Assembly: GCF_039905635.1 (NCBI RefSeq) | Contig: NZ_CP157000.1 | Coordinates: forward strand, 2,728,001 to 2,792,000 | DNA: 64,000 nt | Reading direction: 5' to 3' | Source: Microbacterium sp. ProA8 | Lineage (GTDB): Bacteria; Actinomycetota; Actinomycetes; Actinomycetales; Microbacteriaceae | Shown: piece by piece, positions 15,722 to 25,529 of the stretch | Layout: each line of letters opens with the position of its first letter | Position numbering within the stretch: position 1 is the first letter of the stretch | Translations under genes and position numbers: made by a program | The notes under the pieces: generated by a model | What the model saw: only the letters and a program-made list of their open reading frames with translations | What the model was told of the DNA's origin: nothing | Databases searched by the model: none

Positions 15722-17002
15722 TCAGCGGCTCGGCGCGCGGGACGCCAATCGGATGCGTCGGACAGCAGCGGTGACGCCGAGCGCCACCAGTATAGCCGTC
15801 GCTGTGGCCAACAGGAGCGGCAGGGTGCCGTAGAGCACGGTGTCCCGATCGGGCAGCAGCGGCGAGGTGACGCGCGTGGGCGCATCCGCTTCCGGCAGCG
15901 CGGGAACCTCCACGGCGGGCGCCGGCGCCTCCGGCGTCGGCGCGACAGGGGCGCGGCGATACAGCCGCACCCAGTCCTCGAGGCTGCCCATCGGGTTGGC
16001 GGTCACACCGGGCACGCTCGCCGCGACGGCGGCTGCGGCATCCACCAACCCGAAGCCGTAGAGGAGCCGGGTCTGGGGGTCCTCGCCGACGGGCCGTGCG
16101 GTCTTGACGATGCGGTTGATGACGTTCGCCGCGTCGAGTTCGGGATGCGCCGCCCGCACGAGAGCTGCGATCCCGGCGACGATCGGCGCGGCGCCGCTCG
16201 TGCCGTCCCACGAGACGAGGGTGGAATCGGCCGAGACGCCGATGAGCTCTTCGCTGGGCGCCGACACGCCGATCGTGATGCCCTGCGTGGACGCGTCGAC
16301 GCTCGCCTTTCCGGAGCGGTCGACGCCGCCCACGGTCAGCACGCCCGGGATGGTCGCGGGGGCGCCGACGCGGGTGGTGCCGCTTCCGCGGTTGCCTGCG
16401 GCCACGACGATGACGACGTCGTGCTCGAACGCGTACAGGAACGCATCGTCCCAGCTCTCGGGCCAATCCGGCACGTTCGTGGTGAGCGACATGTTGACGA
16501 CGTCGGCGCCGTTGTCGACCGACCAGCGGATGGCGTCCGCGATCTGGTCGGAGAACGGCCGCTTCGCCGACGATCCGAAGGCAACCGACACCGAGAGCAG
16601 CTGCGCCTCGGGTGCGACGCCGATCATGCCCGTGTCCGGACCCGTGCCCCGCCCCGCCGCGAGGGAGGCGACCCAGCTGCCGTGATCGCTGTCGACCGTG
16701 CCGAGGGGCGTTCGACCGTCGGACGAGCCGGCACCGGAGACATCCGTGCCGCCGGCGACAGCCCCGTCCAGCTCGACGGGTCCACGGCCGATGCCCGTGT
16801 CGATGACGGCGATCTTGACGCCGGCGCCCCGCGTGGTCTCCCACGCCTTCTCGACGCCGTAGTCGGCGAGCCAGTACTCGGCGGCACGCACCGGGTCTTC
16901 ACCGCCGGGCGCCGGCGCCGCCAGGGCCGTGGCGGGGGCCGCCACGACCAGAGCCGCGGCGACCGTCGCCGAGGCGACGACGGCGACCAGCCGCCGGATC
17001 AT
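15722..17002 (-). CDS. S8 subtilisin-like serine protease, mycosin-like architecture
   Basis: 426 aa. Signal peptide (about 1-29, cut near ALAAPAPGG), then the subtilase domain with catalytic D68 (AVIDTGIG), H107 (VDSDHGSWVASLAAG), the oxyanion Asn in VVAAGNRGSG and Ser about 268 in WDGTSGAAPIVAG. A Pro/Ala-rich linker leads to a C-terminal membrane helix (about 393-415, LPLLLATATAILVALG) and a basic end. Secreted protease anchored by its C-terminus is the plan of MycP mycosins of type VII secretion, but no ESX genes lie nearby, so its substrate is unknown. Start ATG overlaps the DUF501 stop (ATGA). Confidence 0.88.
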   Translation of the reverse strand: MIRRLVAVVASATVAAALVVAAPATALAAPAPGGEDPVRAAEYWLADYGVEKAWETTRGAGVKIAVIDTGIGRGPVELDGAVAGGTDVSGAGSSDGRTPLGTVDSDHGSWVASLAAGRGTGPDTGMIGVAPEAQLLSVSVAFGSSAKRPFSDQIADAIRWSVDNGADVVNMSLTTNVPDWPESWDDAFLYAFEHDVVIVVAAGNRGSGTTRVGAPATIPGVLTVGGVDRSGKASVDASTQGITIGVSAPSEELIGVSADSTLVSWDGTSGAAPIVAGIAALVRAAHPELDAANVINRIVKTARPVGEDPQTRLLYGFGLVDAAAAVAASVPGVTANPMGSLEDWVRLYRRAPVAPTPEAPAPAVEVPALPEADAPTRVTSPLLPDRDTVLYGTLPLLLATATAILVALGVTAAVRRIRLASRAPSR

Positions 17003-17517
17003 CCGCCCGACCCCGGCTCGGCGCAGACGCAGCGCTCGGGCGACCAGGACGACAGCGCGAGCGCGCGGTCGCCGATCGGATTGACGCCGGGACCCGCGGC
17101 GAGCGCGTGCCCTGCCAGTGCGTGCAGGCACTTGACGCGTGTCGGCATCCCGCCCGCCGAGATGCCGGCGATCTCGTCGACCTCGCCGAAGTTGGAGCGG
17201 TCGCGAAGATACGCCTCGTGGGCGAGCCGGTAGGCGGAGGCGACCTCTTCGTCGTCGGCCAGCACCTCGGAGAGCTCGCGCATCACGTGGTCGGCCTCGA
17301 GGACGGACATCGCGGCGGTCGCAGCGGGGTGGGTGAGGTAGTAGAACGTGGGGAACGGCGTGCCGTCGGGAAGCCGGGGCGACGTGGCAACGACGGTGGG
17401 ATTGCCGCACACGCAGCGCGCGGCGATCCCGACGACGCCCCGCGCCGGGCGACCGAGCTGTTCGCGAAGCACGGCGAGGTCGGCGTCGCTGACAGGGGGG
17501 TACGGCGGGGTCGTCAC
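16999..17517 (-). CDS. DUF501 domain-containing protein
   Basis: 172 aa. A compact protein with ARCVCGNPTVVATSPRLPDGTPFPTFYYLTHP near the N-terminus and Cys residues at VKCLHALAGHALAAGPGVNPIGD and ERCVCAEP, the conserved DUF501 pattern. It sits after eno and ftsB, where DUF501 is found in most actinobacteria, suggesting a cell-division or phosphatase-associated role, but no activity is established. GTG 17517 has AAGGAG 7 nt upstream, with a TACCCT -10 candidate about 25 nt before the start. Its stop overlaps the subtilase start. Confidence 0.88.
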   Translation of the reverse strand: MTTPPYPPVSDADLAVLREQLGRPARGVVGIAARCVCGNPTVVATSPRLPDGTPFPTFYYLTHPAATAAMSVLEADHVMRELSEVLADDEEVASAYRLAHEAYLRDRSNFGEVDEIAGISAGGMPTRVKCLHALAGHALAAGPGVNPIGDRALALSSWSPERCVCAEPGSGG

Positions 17518-17611
17518 AGAGCAGCTCCTTGGTCGGGCCTAGGGTACCGGCGGCACCTGGGATGGTGCTGGACCGGGTGACGGCCGAGGGGGCCGTGCCG
17601 GTCGCGGTCAC

Positions 17612-18175
17612 TCACGGCGTCGGCGTGGGCGAGGGTTCGGGATCGGGCACGCCCACCGTCACGGGCGCGACCGTCTGCGCGAGCCCGGCCTCGGTCACGG
17701 AGCGCATCAGCTTCGCCATCCAGTCGGCGTCGGCGGCCTGGAGCTCGTCGCTCACCGGCTCCTGCTCCTGGGGCTCGAGCTCGGGCGGAAGATCGTCGTC
17801 GACGAGATAGACGACCTCGCCGGGCTGGACGTAGTACAGGCGCTCGCGCGCCTGCGTCGTGATGTACGCGGGGTCCTGCCAGCGCTCGCGCTGCGACTCG
17901 AGGTCGGCGACCTCGTCGCGGCTGAGCTGCACCGCCTCTTCGAGGGCCGCCACCTGCTGGCGCTGGTCGACGTAGGTGCCGATCGTCGGCACGAGCACGA
18001 ACGCGGCGAGCACGACCAGCCCCATCATGATCACCATGAAGCCGGAGAGACGGATGCCGCCGAGCCATCCCCGCACGTCGACCGGACGCCGTCCGCTCAC
18101 GGGCCGACGGCGCGCCGCGGCGGCCGGCGAAGGCGCCCTCGGAGTACGAGAAGGGGGAGCCGTCGTCTTGGCCAC
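17612..18175 (-). CDS. ftsB: FtsB/DivIC-family septum formation initiator
   Basis: 187 aa. A basic, Pro-rich cytoplasmic N-terminus (1-45), one membrane helix (about 47-68, FMVIMMGLVVLAAFVLV), a coiled coil (QRQQVAALEEAVQLSRDEVADLESQRERW), the motif DPAYITTQARERLYYVQPGE, and a Pro/Glu-rich tail ending in PDPEPSPTPTP. It would act in the FtsQBL complex at the division site. Downstream of eno, its standard actinobacterial position. GTG 18175 is the likely start (AAGGGGGAG just upstream), and both SD and start codon fall inside a perfect 13-bp hairpin. Confidence 0.88.
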   Translation of the reverse strand: MAKTTAPPSRTPRAPSPAAAARRRPVSGRRPVDVRGWLGGIRLSGFMVIMMGLVVLAAFVLVPTIGTYVDQRQQVAALEEAVQLSRDEVADLESQRERWQDPAYITTQARERLYYVQPGEVVYLVDDDLPPELEPQEQEPVSDELQAADADWMAKLMRSVTEAGLAQTVAPVTVGVPDPEPSPTPTP

Positions 18176-18186
18176 GGCTCCCCCTT
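18151..18186 (-). promoter_or_regulatory. 13-bp hairpin enclosing the ftsB ribosome binding site and start codon
   Basis: AAGGGGGAGCCGT and ACGGCTCCCCCTT are perfect inverted repeats (18174-18186 and 18151-18163) around a 10-nt loop. The first transcribed arm contains the SD and the first two bases of the GTG; the second covers codons 5-9. Folding would hide the initiation site. It could also terminate eno transcripts, whose stop lies 47 nt upstream of the stem. Confidence 0.6.
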
Positions 18187-18232
18187 CCCTGTGCGCTCGC
18201 TCAGCGGCGCGACTTCTCACGCTGTCAGCGCA

Positions 18233-19528
<1,296 letters not shown>

Positions 19529-19609
19529 TTAGGGTGATTCGCTGGAGCGTCGTCGGTCCGCCCCTCAGCCTACTGACCCGCCACCGCGTTGTGACGACGA
19601 CCTCGTCCG

Positions 19610-20296
19610 TCAGACGACCAGCGCGATGGCGATGCCGTCGTAGCCCTTGGCGTCGAGCGTCTGGATGGCCGTGGCGTCGAAGCGCGGGTCGCGCCCCAGC
19701 ATCTCGAGGCCGCGCTGCACCCCGATGATCTGCGGATTCTCGGTGGCGGGGTTGGCGACTTCGCCGCCGCGGACGGTGTTGTCGACCATCACGACAGTGC
19801 CCGGCCGGCCGAGCCGCGCCGCCCAATCAAGGTAGATCGTGTTGGACTCCTTGTCGGCGTCGATGAAGACCAGGTCGAACGGCTCGTCGCCGGCGAGGGT
19901 GGGCAGCACGTCGGCCCCTCGGCCGAGCCGGATCTCGACCTTGTCGCCGACGCCCGCACGTTCGAGGTTGGCACGGGCGAGCTCGGCGTTGCGAGGCTCC
20001 GCTTCGATCGTCACGACATGGCCGTCGCCCGGGATGCCGCGGGCCAGCCAGATCGTCGAGTACGCGGCCAGCGTTCCCACCTCGAGCACCCGGCGGGCGC
20101 CCGAGATCCGTGCCATGAGGTGCAGCAGCTTGCCGTTGACGGGCGCGACCTCGATGGCCGGGAGCCCCGCGTGCTGCTGATCGGCGACCGCACGCTCGAG
20201 GTCGGGGTCGTGGCCGACGAGCAGCTCGGTCAGGTACGCGTCCACACGCGACCACTTCTCGGGAGTCGGCCAGGTGTCGGGTGCGGGTTCAGCCAT
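19610..20296 (-). CDS. SAM-dependent O-methyltransferase (class I, CCoAOMT-like)
   Basis: 228 aa. The N-terminal helical part contains GLPAIEVAPVNGKLLHLMARI. The SAM site is RVLEVGTLAAYSTIWLARGI, followed by VVTIEAEPRNAELARANLERAGV, and the metal-site segment FDLVFIDADKESNTIYLDWA with VVMVDNTVRGGEV matches the divalent-metal O-methyltransferase family. The likely substrates are catechol-like small molecules; it may be broad. ATG 20296 is preferred over a TTG at 20308; a TTGGCT 6 nt before the ATG is a weak leaderless -10 and no good SD is seen. Confidence 0.88.
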   Translation of the reverse strand: MAEPAPDTWPTPEKWSRVDAYLTELLVGHDPDLERAVADQQHAGLPAIEVAPVNGKLLHLMARISGARRVLEVGTLAAYSTIWLARGIPGDGHVVTIEAEPRNAELARANLERAGVGDKVEIRLGRGADVLPTLAGDEPFDLVFIDADKESNTIYLDWAARLGRPGTVVMVDNTVRGGEVANPATENPQIIGVQRGLEMLGRDPRFDATAIQTLDAKGYDGIAIALVV

Positions 20297-20327
20297 GTCC
20301 TCAGCCAATCCGCCCGCCGACCGGGCG

Positions 20328-21344
20328 TCAAGGCCTCGAGGCCGCCCGGCTCACCAGGGCCTCGAGAAGCGCGGCGCCGGTGTCGGCGTCGTCGACGGTC
20401 ACGACGAACCGCTTGCCGCTGCGGCGGAGCACCTCGATCGCCTCGCCGGCGCGCAGCACCACACCGAAGCGCCGGCCGGTCGACAAGCGCAGCCCCCAGC
20501 CGCCGAACTCGCCCATCGGGTTCACCTCGACGCGCGCAGCCGACTCGATGTCTGCGAGCGGCACGTGGAATCGCGGGATGCCGAGCACCGAGCCGACGTG
20601 CAGCCCGCTGTCGTCGACGCGGACGTGGAACGCCAGCGTCGTGGCTGCGAAGGCTAGCAGCAGCAGCGCCACACCCATGAGCACCCACACGAGGATCGGC
20701 TCAGCGCCCGTCGCCCAGGCGCCGAGCGCGCAGGCGGCGATGACGAGCACCGCGGCGACGATCGCGATCGCCGCGCCCCGGTTCATGCCGATCGTGCGCA
20801 TCCACAGCACGCGCTCGTTCGCGGACACCGCGAGCGGCGTCGCGCGCGTGGTGGCGGCATCCATCGACTCCTGGCGCGGCTGGAGGAACCACGCCGCCAC
20901 ACCGGCGACCGCGGCCGCGACGAACGCGGCGATGAGGGCCGGCCACACGGTGGGCGCAGCGGTCGAGCCGTCGAGCCCGCGCTGCATGACGAAGGTCCAG
21001 GTCAGCGCCACGGTCACGAGCGCCGACAGTGCGGCCGCCGTGGCACCCATCAGGCGGTAGGTCGGGCCGCGCTCACCCCGGCGAAGTCCCGGCAGCGAGG
21101 TCAGGGCGATGAGCAGCGGCAGCCCGAGGCCGAACACGATGGTGGCGAGGGGCTGGCTCCAGGCCGGTGCGAAGCCGTCGGCTGCGCCCGCGGCATTCCA
21201 GTGCACCGCGATCGCCGCCGGCATCTGGGGCAGCAGGACCAGCTGCACGGCGACTCCCAGCGCCGTGAGCACGACGGGAAGCCACACCGCCACGAGCACG
21301 AAACGGCGCAGGGCGAGGCGGGACGGGGTGCGGTCAGCGTTCAC
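20328..21344 (-). CDS. DUF1648-type multi-pass membrane protein with PH-like C-terminus
   Basis: 338 aa. Helices at about 15-37, 63-84, 97-120, 130-152, then after a soluble linker 186-207 and 211-230, and a C-terminal cytoplasmic domain of about 105 residues ([33 protein letters not shown]...) resembling bacterial PH domains. The DUF1648 motif [22 protein letters not shown] lies between helices 1 and 2. Proteins of this type pair with small GntR (YtrA-like) regulators, as here: the GTG at 21344 lies inside the end of the GntR gene (11-nt overlap), so the two form an operon. Function unknown; possibly envelope stress or immunity (SdpI-like). Confidence 0.75.
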   Translation of the reverse strand: MNADRTPSRLALRRFVLVAVWLPVVLTALGVAVQLVLLPQMPAAIAVHWNAAGAADGFAPAWSQPLATIVFGLGLPLLIALTSLPGLRRGERGPTYRLMGATAAALSALVTVALTWTFVMQRGLDGSTAAPTVWPALIAAFVAAAVAGVAAWFLQPRQESMDAATTRATPLAVSANERVLWMRTIGMNRGAAIAIVAAVLVIAACALGAWATGAEPILVWVLMGVALLLLAFAATTLAFHVRVDDSGLHVGSVLGIPRFHVPLADIESAARVEVNPMGEFGGWGLRLSTGRRFGVVLRAGEAIEVLRRSGKRFVVTVDDADTGAALLEALVSRAASRP

Positions 21345-21690
21345 GGGCGATCTCCTTGACGAGGGCGGCGAGGGCGTCGGGCGGCAACCCCGCCGCGCGC
21401 GCCCGTGCGACGAGGTCCTCGATGTCGTGGTGAAGCGTCTCGAGGGTCGCGGCCTGCACGGTGACGACCGCGCCGCGGCCGCGCCGCAGTTCGACGAGAC
21501 CTTCGTCGCGCAGGTCCTGGTAGGCGTGCAGCACGGTGTGCACGTTCACCCCCAGGGCGGCGGCGATGTCACGGGCCGCGGGCAGCCGGTCTCCCGGGCG
21601 CACCCGGCCGGCTGCGGCATCCGCTCGGACGGATGCGGCGATCTGCGCGAACAACGGCGCTTCGCTCTCGGGATCAATGCGAACCAGCAT
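21334..21690 (-). CDS. GntR family regulator, YtrA-like
   Basis: 118 aa, only a winged helix (about 8-75, with [29 protein letters not shown]) and a short C-terminal helical dimerisation tail ([21 protein letters not shown]). The small size marks the YtrA subfamily, which usually represses its own operon. ATG 21690 is selected because TAGAGT (minus strand 21698-21703) lies 7 nt upstream (leaderless); an in-frame ATG at 21696 would lie within that spacer. A palindromic site at 21700-21714 overlaps the -10, consistent with autorepression of this gene and the downstream DUF1648 gene. Confidence 0.85.
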   Translation of the reverse strand: MLVRIDPESEAPLFAQIAASVRADAAAGRVRPGDRLPAARDIAAALGVNVHTVLHAYQDLRDEGLVELRRGRGAVVTVQAATLETLHHDIEDLVARARAAGLPPDALAALVKEIARER

Positions 21691-21699
21691 GGCCATAAC

Positions 21700-21714
21700 T
21701 CTACTAGCACTAGA
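21700..21714. promoter_or_regulatory. candidate GntR operator overlapping the -10
   Basis: TCTACTAGCACTAGA has matching TCTA/TAGA ends and CTAG half-sites and overlaps the leaderless -10 (21698-21703) of the GntR gene. It is also in the upstream region of the divergent DUF4442 gene. An autoregulatory operator is the simplest reading. Confidence 0.45.
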
Positions 21715-21778
21715 ACAAGTAACGGAACCATTTGTGGAAATCGACCAATCGAATTCCGCGCTCACGCCGCACTCGGCC

Positions 21779-22333
21779 ATGCTGAAACCCATGCGCGTGA
21801 CTCCCCGACGCCTGGCTCTCGGCATGAGCCTGTGGATCCCCAACCTGTGCAGCGGCATCCGCGTGAAGCGGTTCGCCGACGACTGGACGAGCGCCACCGT
21901 CGAGCTGCATGTGAACGTCGTCACCCGCAACTACGTCAAGACGGCGTTCGGCGGATCCATGTCGGCGATGACCGACCCGTACTTCTTCATGCTCGTCATG
22001 CACCAGCTCGGCCGCGACTACGTCGTCTGGGACACGCGCGGCGAGATCGAGTTCCTGAAGCCCGGACGCGGGGTGCTCACCGCGCGCTTCGAGGTGTCGC
22101 GCGAGAAGGCCGAGGAGCTGCGCGAACGCGCGCGAGGCGGCGCGAAGGTGCTCGAGTGGTTCGAGACGGACATCACGGATGCCGCGGGCGACGTCGTCGC
22201 GAGGGTGCGGCGCGAGGTGTACGTGCGCGAGAAGAAGCGCGTCACCGCGGCCTCGACGAACGGCTCAGCTCCCGCCTCCGCGCCGTCGTCGGAGTCGGTT
22301 GCCGAGCCGGACGACCGTCAGGCCGCGCGGTAG
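21779..22333 (+). CDS. DUF4442 hotdog-fold protein (thioesterase-like)
   Basis: 184 aa. Hotdog fold: [27 protein letters not shown], then [30 protein letters not shown], where the helix following KTAFGGS is the conserved core of DUF4442, and [19 protein letters not shown]. The family is related to acyl-CoA thioesterases, but no catalytic residue can be assigned with confidence. A Ser/Ala-rich tail follows residue 160. The ATG at 21779 is the first good start; no SD or clear -10 is seen. It is divergent from the GntR gene, so it may share its operator. Confidence 0.72.
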   Translation: MLKPMRVTPRRLALGMSLWIPNLCSGIRVKRFADDWTSATVELHVNVVTRNYVKTAFGGSMSAMTDPYFFMLVMHQLGRDYVVWDTRGEIEFLKPGRGVLTARFEVSREKAEELRERARGGAKVLEWFETDITDAAGDVVARVRREVYVREKKRVTAASTNGSAPASAPSSESVAEPDDRQAAR

Positions 22334-22340
22334 TCCTCGG

Positions 22341-23159
22341 TCACTCCACCAGCGCGCGAGCCGCGGTCAGTTCCTTGAGGATCGCGGGCAGCAGTGCCTC
22401 GGCGGTCCGCCGATAACCCAGCGCGCTGGGGTGGAACCGGTCGAGACTGAACATCTCGTCCGGCTGGGTCACGAAGAACGGCCCCACGGCTCGACGCAGC
22501 GACACCGGGCGCGCTCCGCACCGCGAGGCCGCCTCGGCCTGGGCTTCGGCGAGCTGGCGCGACAGCCGCGAGCCGAGCGCCCGCAGGGGCTGCGGCACCG
22601 GCCGCAGGGCACCCAGATCGGGGCACGTTCCCACCACCACGACAGCGCCCCGCGCGCGGAGGCGCAGGATCGCCTTCTCGAGGTGGGCGACCGAGATCGG
22701 CACGGGCACACGGTGGGTGATGTCGTTGCCGCCGACCACGATGACCGCCGCGTCCGGCGCGTAGTCGGCGGGCAGGGCGTCGACCTGGTCGTCGAGCACC
22801 GACGACTCCGCGCCGACGATCGCCGCCGTCCGCAGCCGCACCGGCCGCTGCGTCCTGCGGGCGAGTCCCTTCGCGATCCGGGCGCCCAGGGTGTCCTTGC
22901 GGCGCTCCGCACCCAGCCCCGCGGCGATCGAGTCACCGAGTACGACGAGCTCGATCGGCTCGCCTGCGAAGCGACGGGCCCAGACGCGGTCGGCGTCGAG
23001 TGCCTCCTCCCCCAGCGGCTTGCCGATCCGGCGACGGGCCAGCGCGGCCTGCCGCGCCAGCACGGCGCGTCCGCCGAACACGACGAGTCCGGCGCCGAGC
23101 AGGGCGCCGGCCGAGGCCGCGGCGACGGCTCCGGGCGAGAGGTCACGCGCGCGGGACAT
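22341..23159 (-). CDS. SGNH/GDSL-family hydrolase with N-terminal membrane anchor
   Basis: 272 aa. An N-terminal hydrophobic helix (about 8-32, AVAAASAGALLGAGLVVFGG) without a clear cleavage site suggests a membrane-anchored enzyme. Catalytic blocks are IELVVLGDSIAAGLGAE (Ser), a Gly-containing block II, VIVVGGNDITH (Asn) and SLDRFHPSALGYRRTAEAL (Asp/His). These hydrolases are esterases or lipases acting on acyl groups, often of envelope glycans or lipids; the substrate is not evident. The ATG at 23159 begins MSRARDLSP; an upstream in-frame ATG at 23177 is possible. Stop is 7 nt from the DUF4442 stop (convergent). Confidence 0.85.
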   Translation of the reverse strand: MSRARDLSPGAVAAASAGALLGAGLVVFGGRAVLARQAALARRRIGKPLGEEALDADRVWARRFAGEPIELVVLGDSIAAGLGAERRKDTLGARIAKGLARRTQRPVRLRTAAIVGAESSVLDDQVDALPADYAPDAAVIVVGGNDITHRVPVPISVAHLEKAILRLRARGAVVVVGTCPDLGALRPVPQPLRALGSRLSRQLAEAQAEAASRCGARPVSLRRAVGPFFVTQPDEMFSLDRFHPSALGYRRTAEALLPAILKELTAARALVE

Positions 23160-23195
23160 GCCGACATGCCACAACACGCGGGTGAACGGATGCCG

Positions 23196-23666
23196 TCACC
23201 CCGGTGACGTGCCGGGTTCGGGCGTTCCGGCCCCCGCGAGCACATCCAACACGGCCCCGATGCGGCGCTCGCGGGTCTCGGGACGCTTCGCCTCCGACAC
23301 GGAGCGTGCGAGCTCCTTGCGCCTGCTGAGCGACAGCGCGTCGAACGCGGGGCGCACGCCGCCGGCGTCGAGGGCTGTGGCGAGGTCCGCCGGAACCTCG
23401 ACGTCGCGCTCCTCCGTGTCGAGTGCGACGGTCGCGTCCACCTCGTCGCCGATCTCGACGCCCAGGTCGGCGCGCACCGCCTTCGAGAGCCCGATGACGT
23501 TCCGGCCGTCCATCACGGCCAGGCGCACCCGTGCAGACCGCCCGCCGATGCCGACCACGACCGCGGCCCGCTTGCCGCCGCCGAGTTGCGCGACCTGCGC
23601 GTCGGTCAGCTCGATCGCGGTCGCCGGCCCGAACGGCACCAGCACGGTGTGGATCTGCAGCGTCAT
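23196..23666 (-). CDS. DUF1905/YdeI-like protein
   Basis: 156 aa. The N-terminal DUF1905 beta-barrel (about 8-95: VPFGPATAIELTDAQVAQLGGGKRA..., RNVIGLSKAVRADLGVEIGDEVDATVALDTEERDVEVPADL) is followed by a YdeI-type helical C-terminus (FDALSLSRRKELARSVSEAKRPETRERRI). This domain pair is widespread in actinobacteria and annotated as bacteriocin-protection-like, but the function is unproven. The ATG at 23666 is 6 nt after CAGGAT, a near match to the leaderless -10 pattern, and no SD is seen. Lies divergently from the APC permease. Confidence 0.82.
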   Translation of the reverse strand: MTLQIHTVLVPFGPATAIELTDAQVAQLGGGKRAAVVVGIGGRSARVRLAVMDGRNVIGLSKAVRADLGVEIGDEVDATVALDTEERDVEVPADLATALDAGGVRPAFDALSLSRRKELARSVSEAKRPETRERRIGAVLDVLAGAGTPEPGTSPG

Positions 23667-23742
23667 GGCATCATCCTGGCGGGCGGCGGGCGTCTCGTGA
23701 ACCCCGAAACCGCCGTTCGATCGCGCGCGCTAAAGTTCGCCC

Positions 23743-24990
23743 GTGACATCCCCCTCCCTCCAGCGTCGGCTCGGCCTCGGTGATGCCGTCTTCATCGGCC
23801 TCGGCTCCATGATCGGCGCCGGCGTGTTCGCGGTATGGGCGCCGGCGGCGGATGCCGCGGGCACCGGTCTGCTGATCGGACTGGCGATCGCGGCGGTCGT
23901 GGCGTTCGGCAACGCGACCTCGTCCGCGCAGCTCGCCGCCGCGTACCCGACGTCCGGAGGCACCTACGCCTACGGTCGGGCGGAGCTGGGTCCCTGGTGG
24001 GGGTACATCGCGGGCTGGGGCTTCGTGGTGGGCAAGATCGCCAGCTGCGCCGCCATGGCGCTGACCTTCGCCGCCTACGCCGCGCCGAGCGGGTGGGAGC
24101 GACCGGTCGCGGTCGCGGCGGTGGTCGTGCTCACGGCCGTGAACGGATTCGGCGTGACGCGCACGGCCGGCGCCGCCCGCGTGATCGTCGTGGTCTCGCT
24201 CGGCGCGCTCGCCGCCGCGATCACGGCCGCCTTCTCGGCGAGCGCGACGCCGGAGTGGCTGACAGCCGAGACGGTGTGGGCGGGCGGCGGCTACGGCATC
24301 CTGCAGTCCGCCGGTCTGCTGTTCTTCGCGTTCGCCGGCTACGCGAGGATCGCGACGATGGGCGAAGAGGTCCGCGATCCCCGTCGGGTGATCCCGCGGG
24401 CCATCGTGATCGCGTTCCTCGTCGCACTCGCGGTCTACGCCGTGGTCGCCGTCGCGGTGCTGAGCGCGCTGGGCCCCGCCGGCGTCGCCGCATCGACCGA
24501 GCCGGTGGCGGAGGCGGCGGTGCGGTCGGGATGGGAATGGATCGGCACGGTCGTGCGCGTGGGCGCGGCGGCCGCGTCGCTGGGGGCGCTGCTCGCACTC
24601 ATCGCGGGCGTGAGTCGCACCACGTTCGCCATGTCGCGCGAAGCGGACCTGCCCCGGTTCCTCGATCGCGTGCACCCCCGCACCCGCGTGCCGCTGCGCG
24701 CCGAGATCGCCGTGGGCGCCGTCGTGGTGGTACTCGTCGCGCTGATCGATCTGCGCGGTGCGATCGGGTTCTCGTCGTTCGGCGTGCTGCTCTACTACTT
24801 CGTGGCCAACGTCGCGGCCCTCCGCCAGCGCGGTGAGGCGCGGCGCTACCCGGTGGCGCTGCAGATCGTCGGGGCGATCGGATGCCTCGTCCTCGCCGTC
24901 ACGCTGCCCTGGCAGTCCGTCGTGGGCGGCGTGGTCGTCGTCGCCGCCGGCATCGCCTACCGCGCGGTCAGGCTCCGGCGGAGAGCCTGA
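23743..24990 (+). CDS. APC-family amino acid/polyamine permease
   Basis: 415 aa with about 12 membrane segments. Begins with LGLGDAVFIGLGSMIGAGVFAVWAP, the GSMIGAG motif of TM1 that binds the substrate carboxylate, then TSGGTYAYGRAELGPWWGYIAGW and LFFAFAGYARIATMGEEVRDPRRVIPRAI in TM6/loop. These are shared by cationic and neutral amino-acid transporters; the substrate cannot be fixed. GTG 23743 is 6 nt after TAAAGT (23731-23736), with no SD, so leaderless. No biosynthetic or catabolic partner lies beside it. Confidence 0.88.
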   Translation: MTSPSLQRRLGLGDAVFIGLGSMIGAGVFAVWAPAADAAGTGLLIGLAIAAVVAFGNATSSAQLAAAYPTSGGTYAYGRAELGPWWGYIAGWGFVVGKIASCAAMALTFAAYAAPSGWERPVAVAAVVVLTAVNGFGVTRTAGAARVIVVVSLGALAAAITAAFSASATPEWLTAETVWAGGGYGILQSAGLLFFAFAGYARIATMGEEVRDPRRVIPRAIVIAFLVALAVYAVVAVAVLSALGPAGVAASTEPVAEAAVRSGWEWIGTVVRVGAAAASLGALLALIAGVSRTTFAMSREADLPRFLDRVHPRTRVPLRAEIAVGAVVVVLVALIDLRGAIGFSSFGVLLYYFVANVAALRQRGEARRYPVALQIVGAIGCLVLAVTLPWQSVVGGVVVVAAGIAYRAVRLRRRA

Positions 24991-24998
24991 CGCATGCT

Positions 24999-25529
24999 CT
25001 ACGCCGGTGGCGGTTCGGGCGGCGTGCCGAGATCGCGGATCAGGTAGATCCACGGGAAGGCGCGGCATCCCACCCGCCAGCCGTCCGCCGCCTCCGCCGC
25101 GAGCGAGCCGCGCCACAGGATCCGGCGGTGCTCCCATTGGGTGTCGGTGCGCACCATGCGGTGCGACAGCATGCCGGCCTCTACCGTGTGCCAGCCTTGG
25201 CGTCCCGCGATCTCGAGTTCGGCGAGCTCGTCGAACGCGGTGACCGGGCCCAGCCACCGTTCCGACTCGCCGGCGGTGCTGCTCGCGGCGCCGAACCGCT
25301 GCTGCGCGGCCTGCCGCGACATGCCCAGTTCCGCCCCGATGAGCGCCCAGCTCGCGCCGCCGGCCCGCGCCGCCGCGACCGACCGCTGCAAGAGCCCGCG
25401 GGCCTCGTCCTCGGCGCGCGCGCTCGCGGCGACCAGCGCGAGGTGGTCGCCGACGGTCAGCGAGCCCGTGGTCTCGACCTGTGCGGCGGCCAGGACCGCC
25501 CGCCCCACCGCGTCCGCGAGCGCGGTCAT
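24999..25529 (-). CDS. HTH protein of unknown family, probable autoregulator
   Basis: 176 aa. The N-terminal helical region includes a clear helix-turn-helix (about 57-80, GASWALIGAELGMSRQAAQQRFG). A C-terminal domain of about 90 residues (FDELAELEIAGRQGWHTVEAG..., WEHRRILWRG, RVGCRAFPWIYLIRDLG) follows and may sense a ligand. Start ATG 25529 overlaps the stop of the upstream membrane-protein gene as ATGA, so the pair is translationally coupled. The promoter of the pair carries two near-identical 19-bp operators, and this protein is the natural candidate to bind them. Confidence 0.72.
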   Translation of the reverse strand: MTALADAVGRAVLAAAQVETTGSLTVGDHLALVAASARAEDEARGLLQRSVAAARAGGASWALIGAELGMSRQAAQQRFGAASSTAGESERWLGPVTAFDELAELEIAGRQGWHTVEAGMLSHRMVRTDTQWEHRRILWRGSLAAEAADGWRVGCRAFPWIYLIRDLGTPPEPPPA

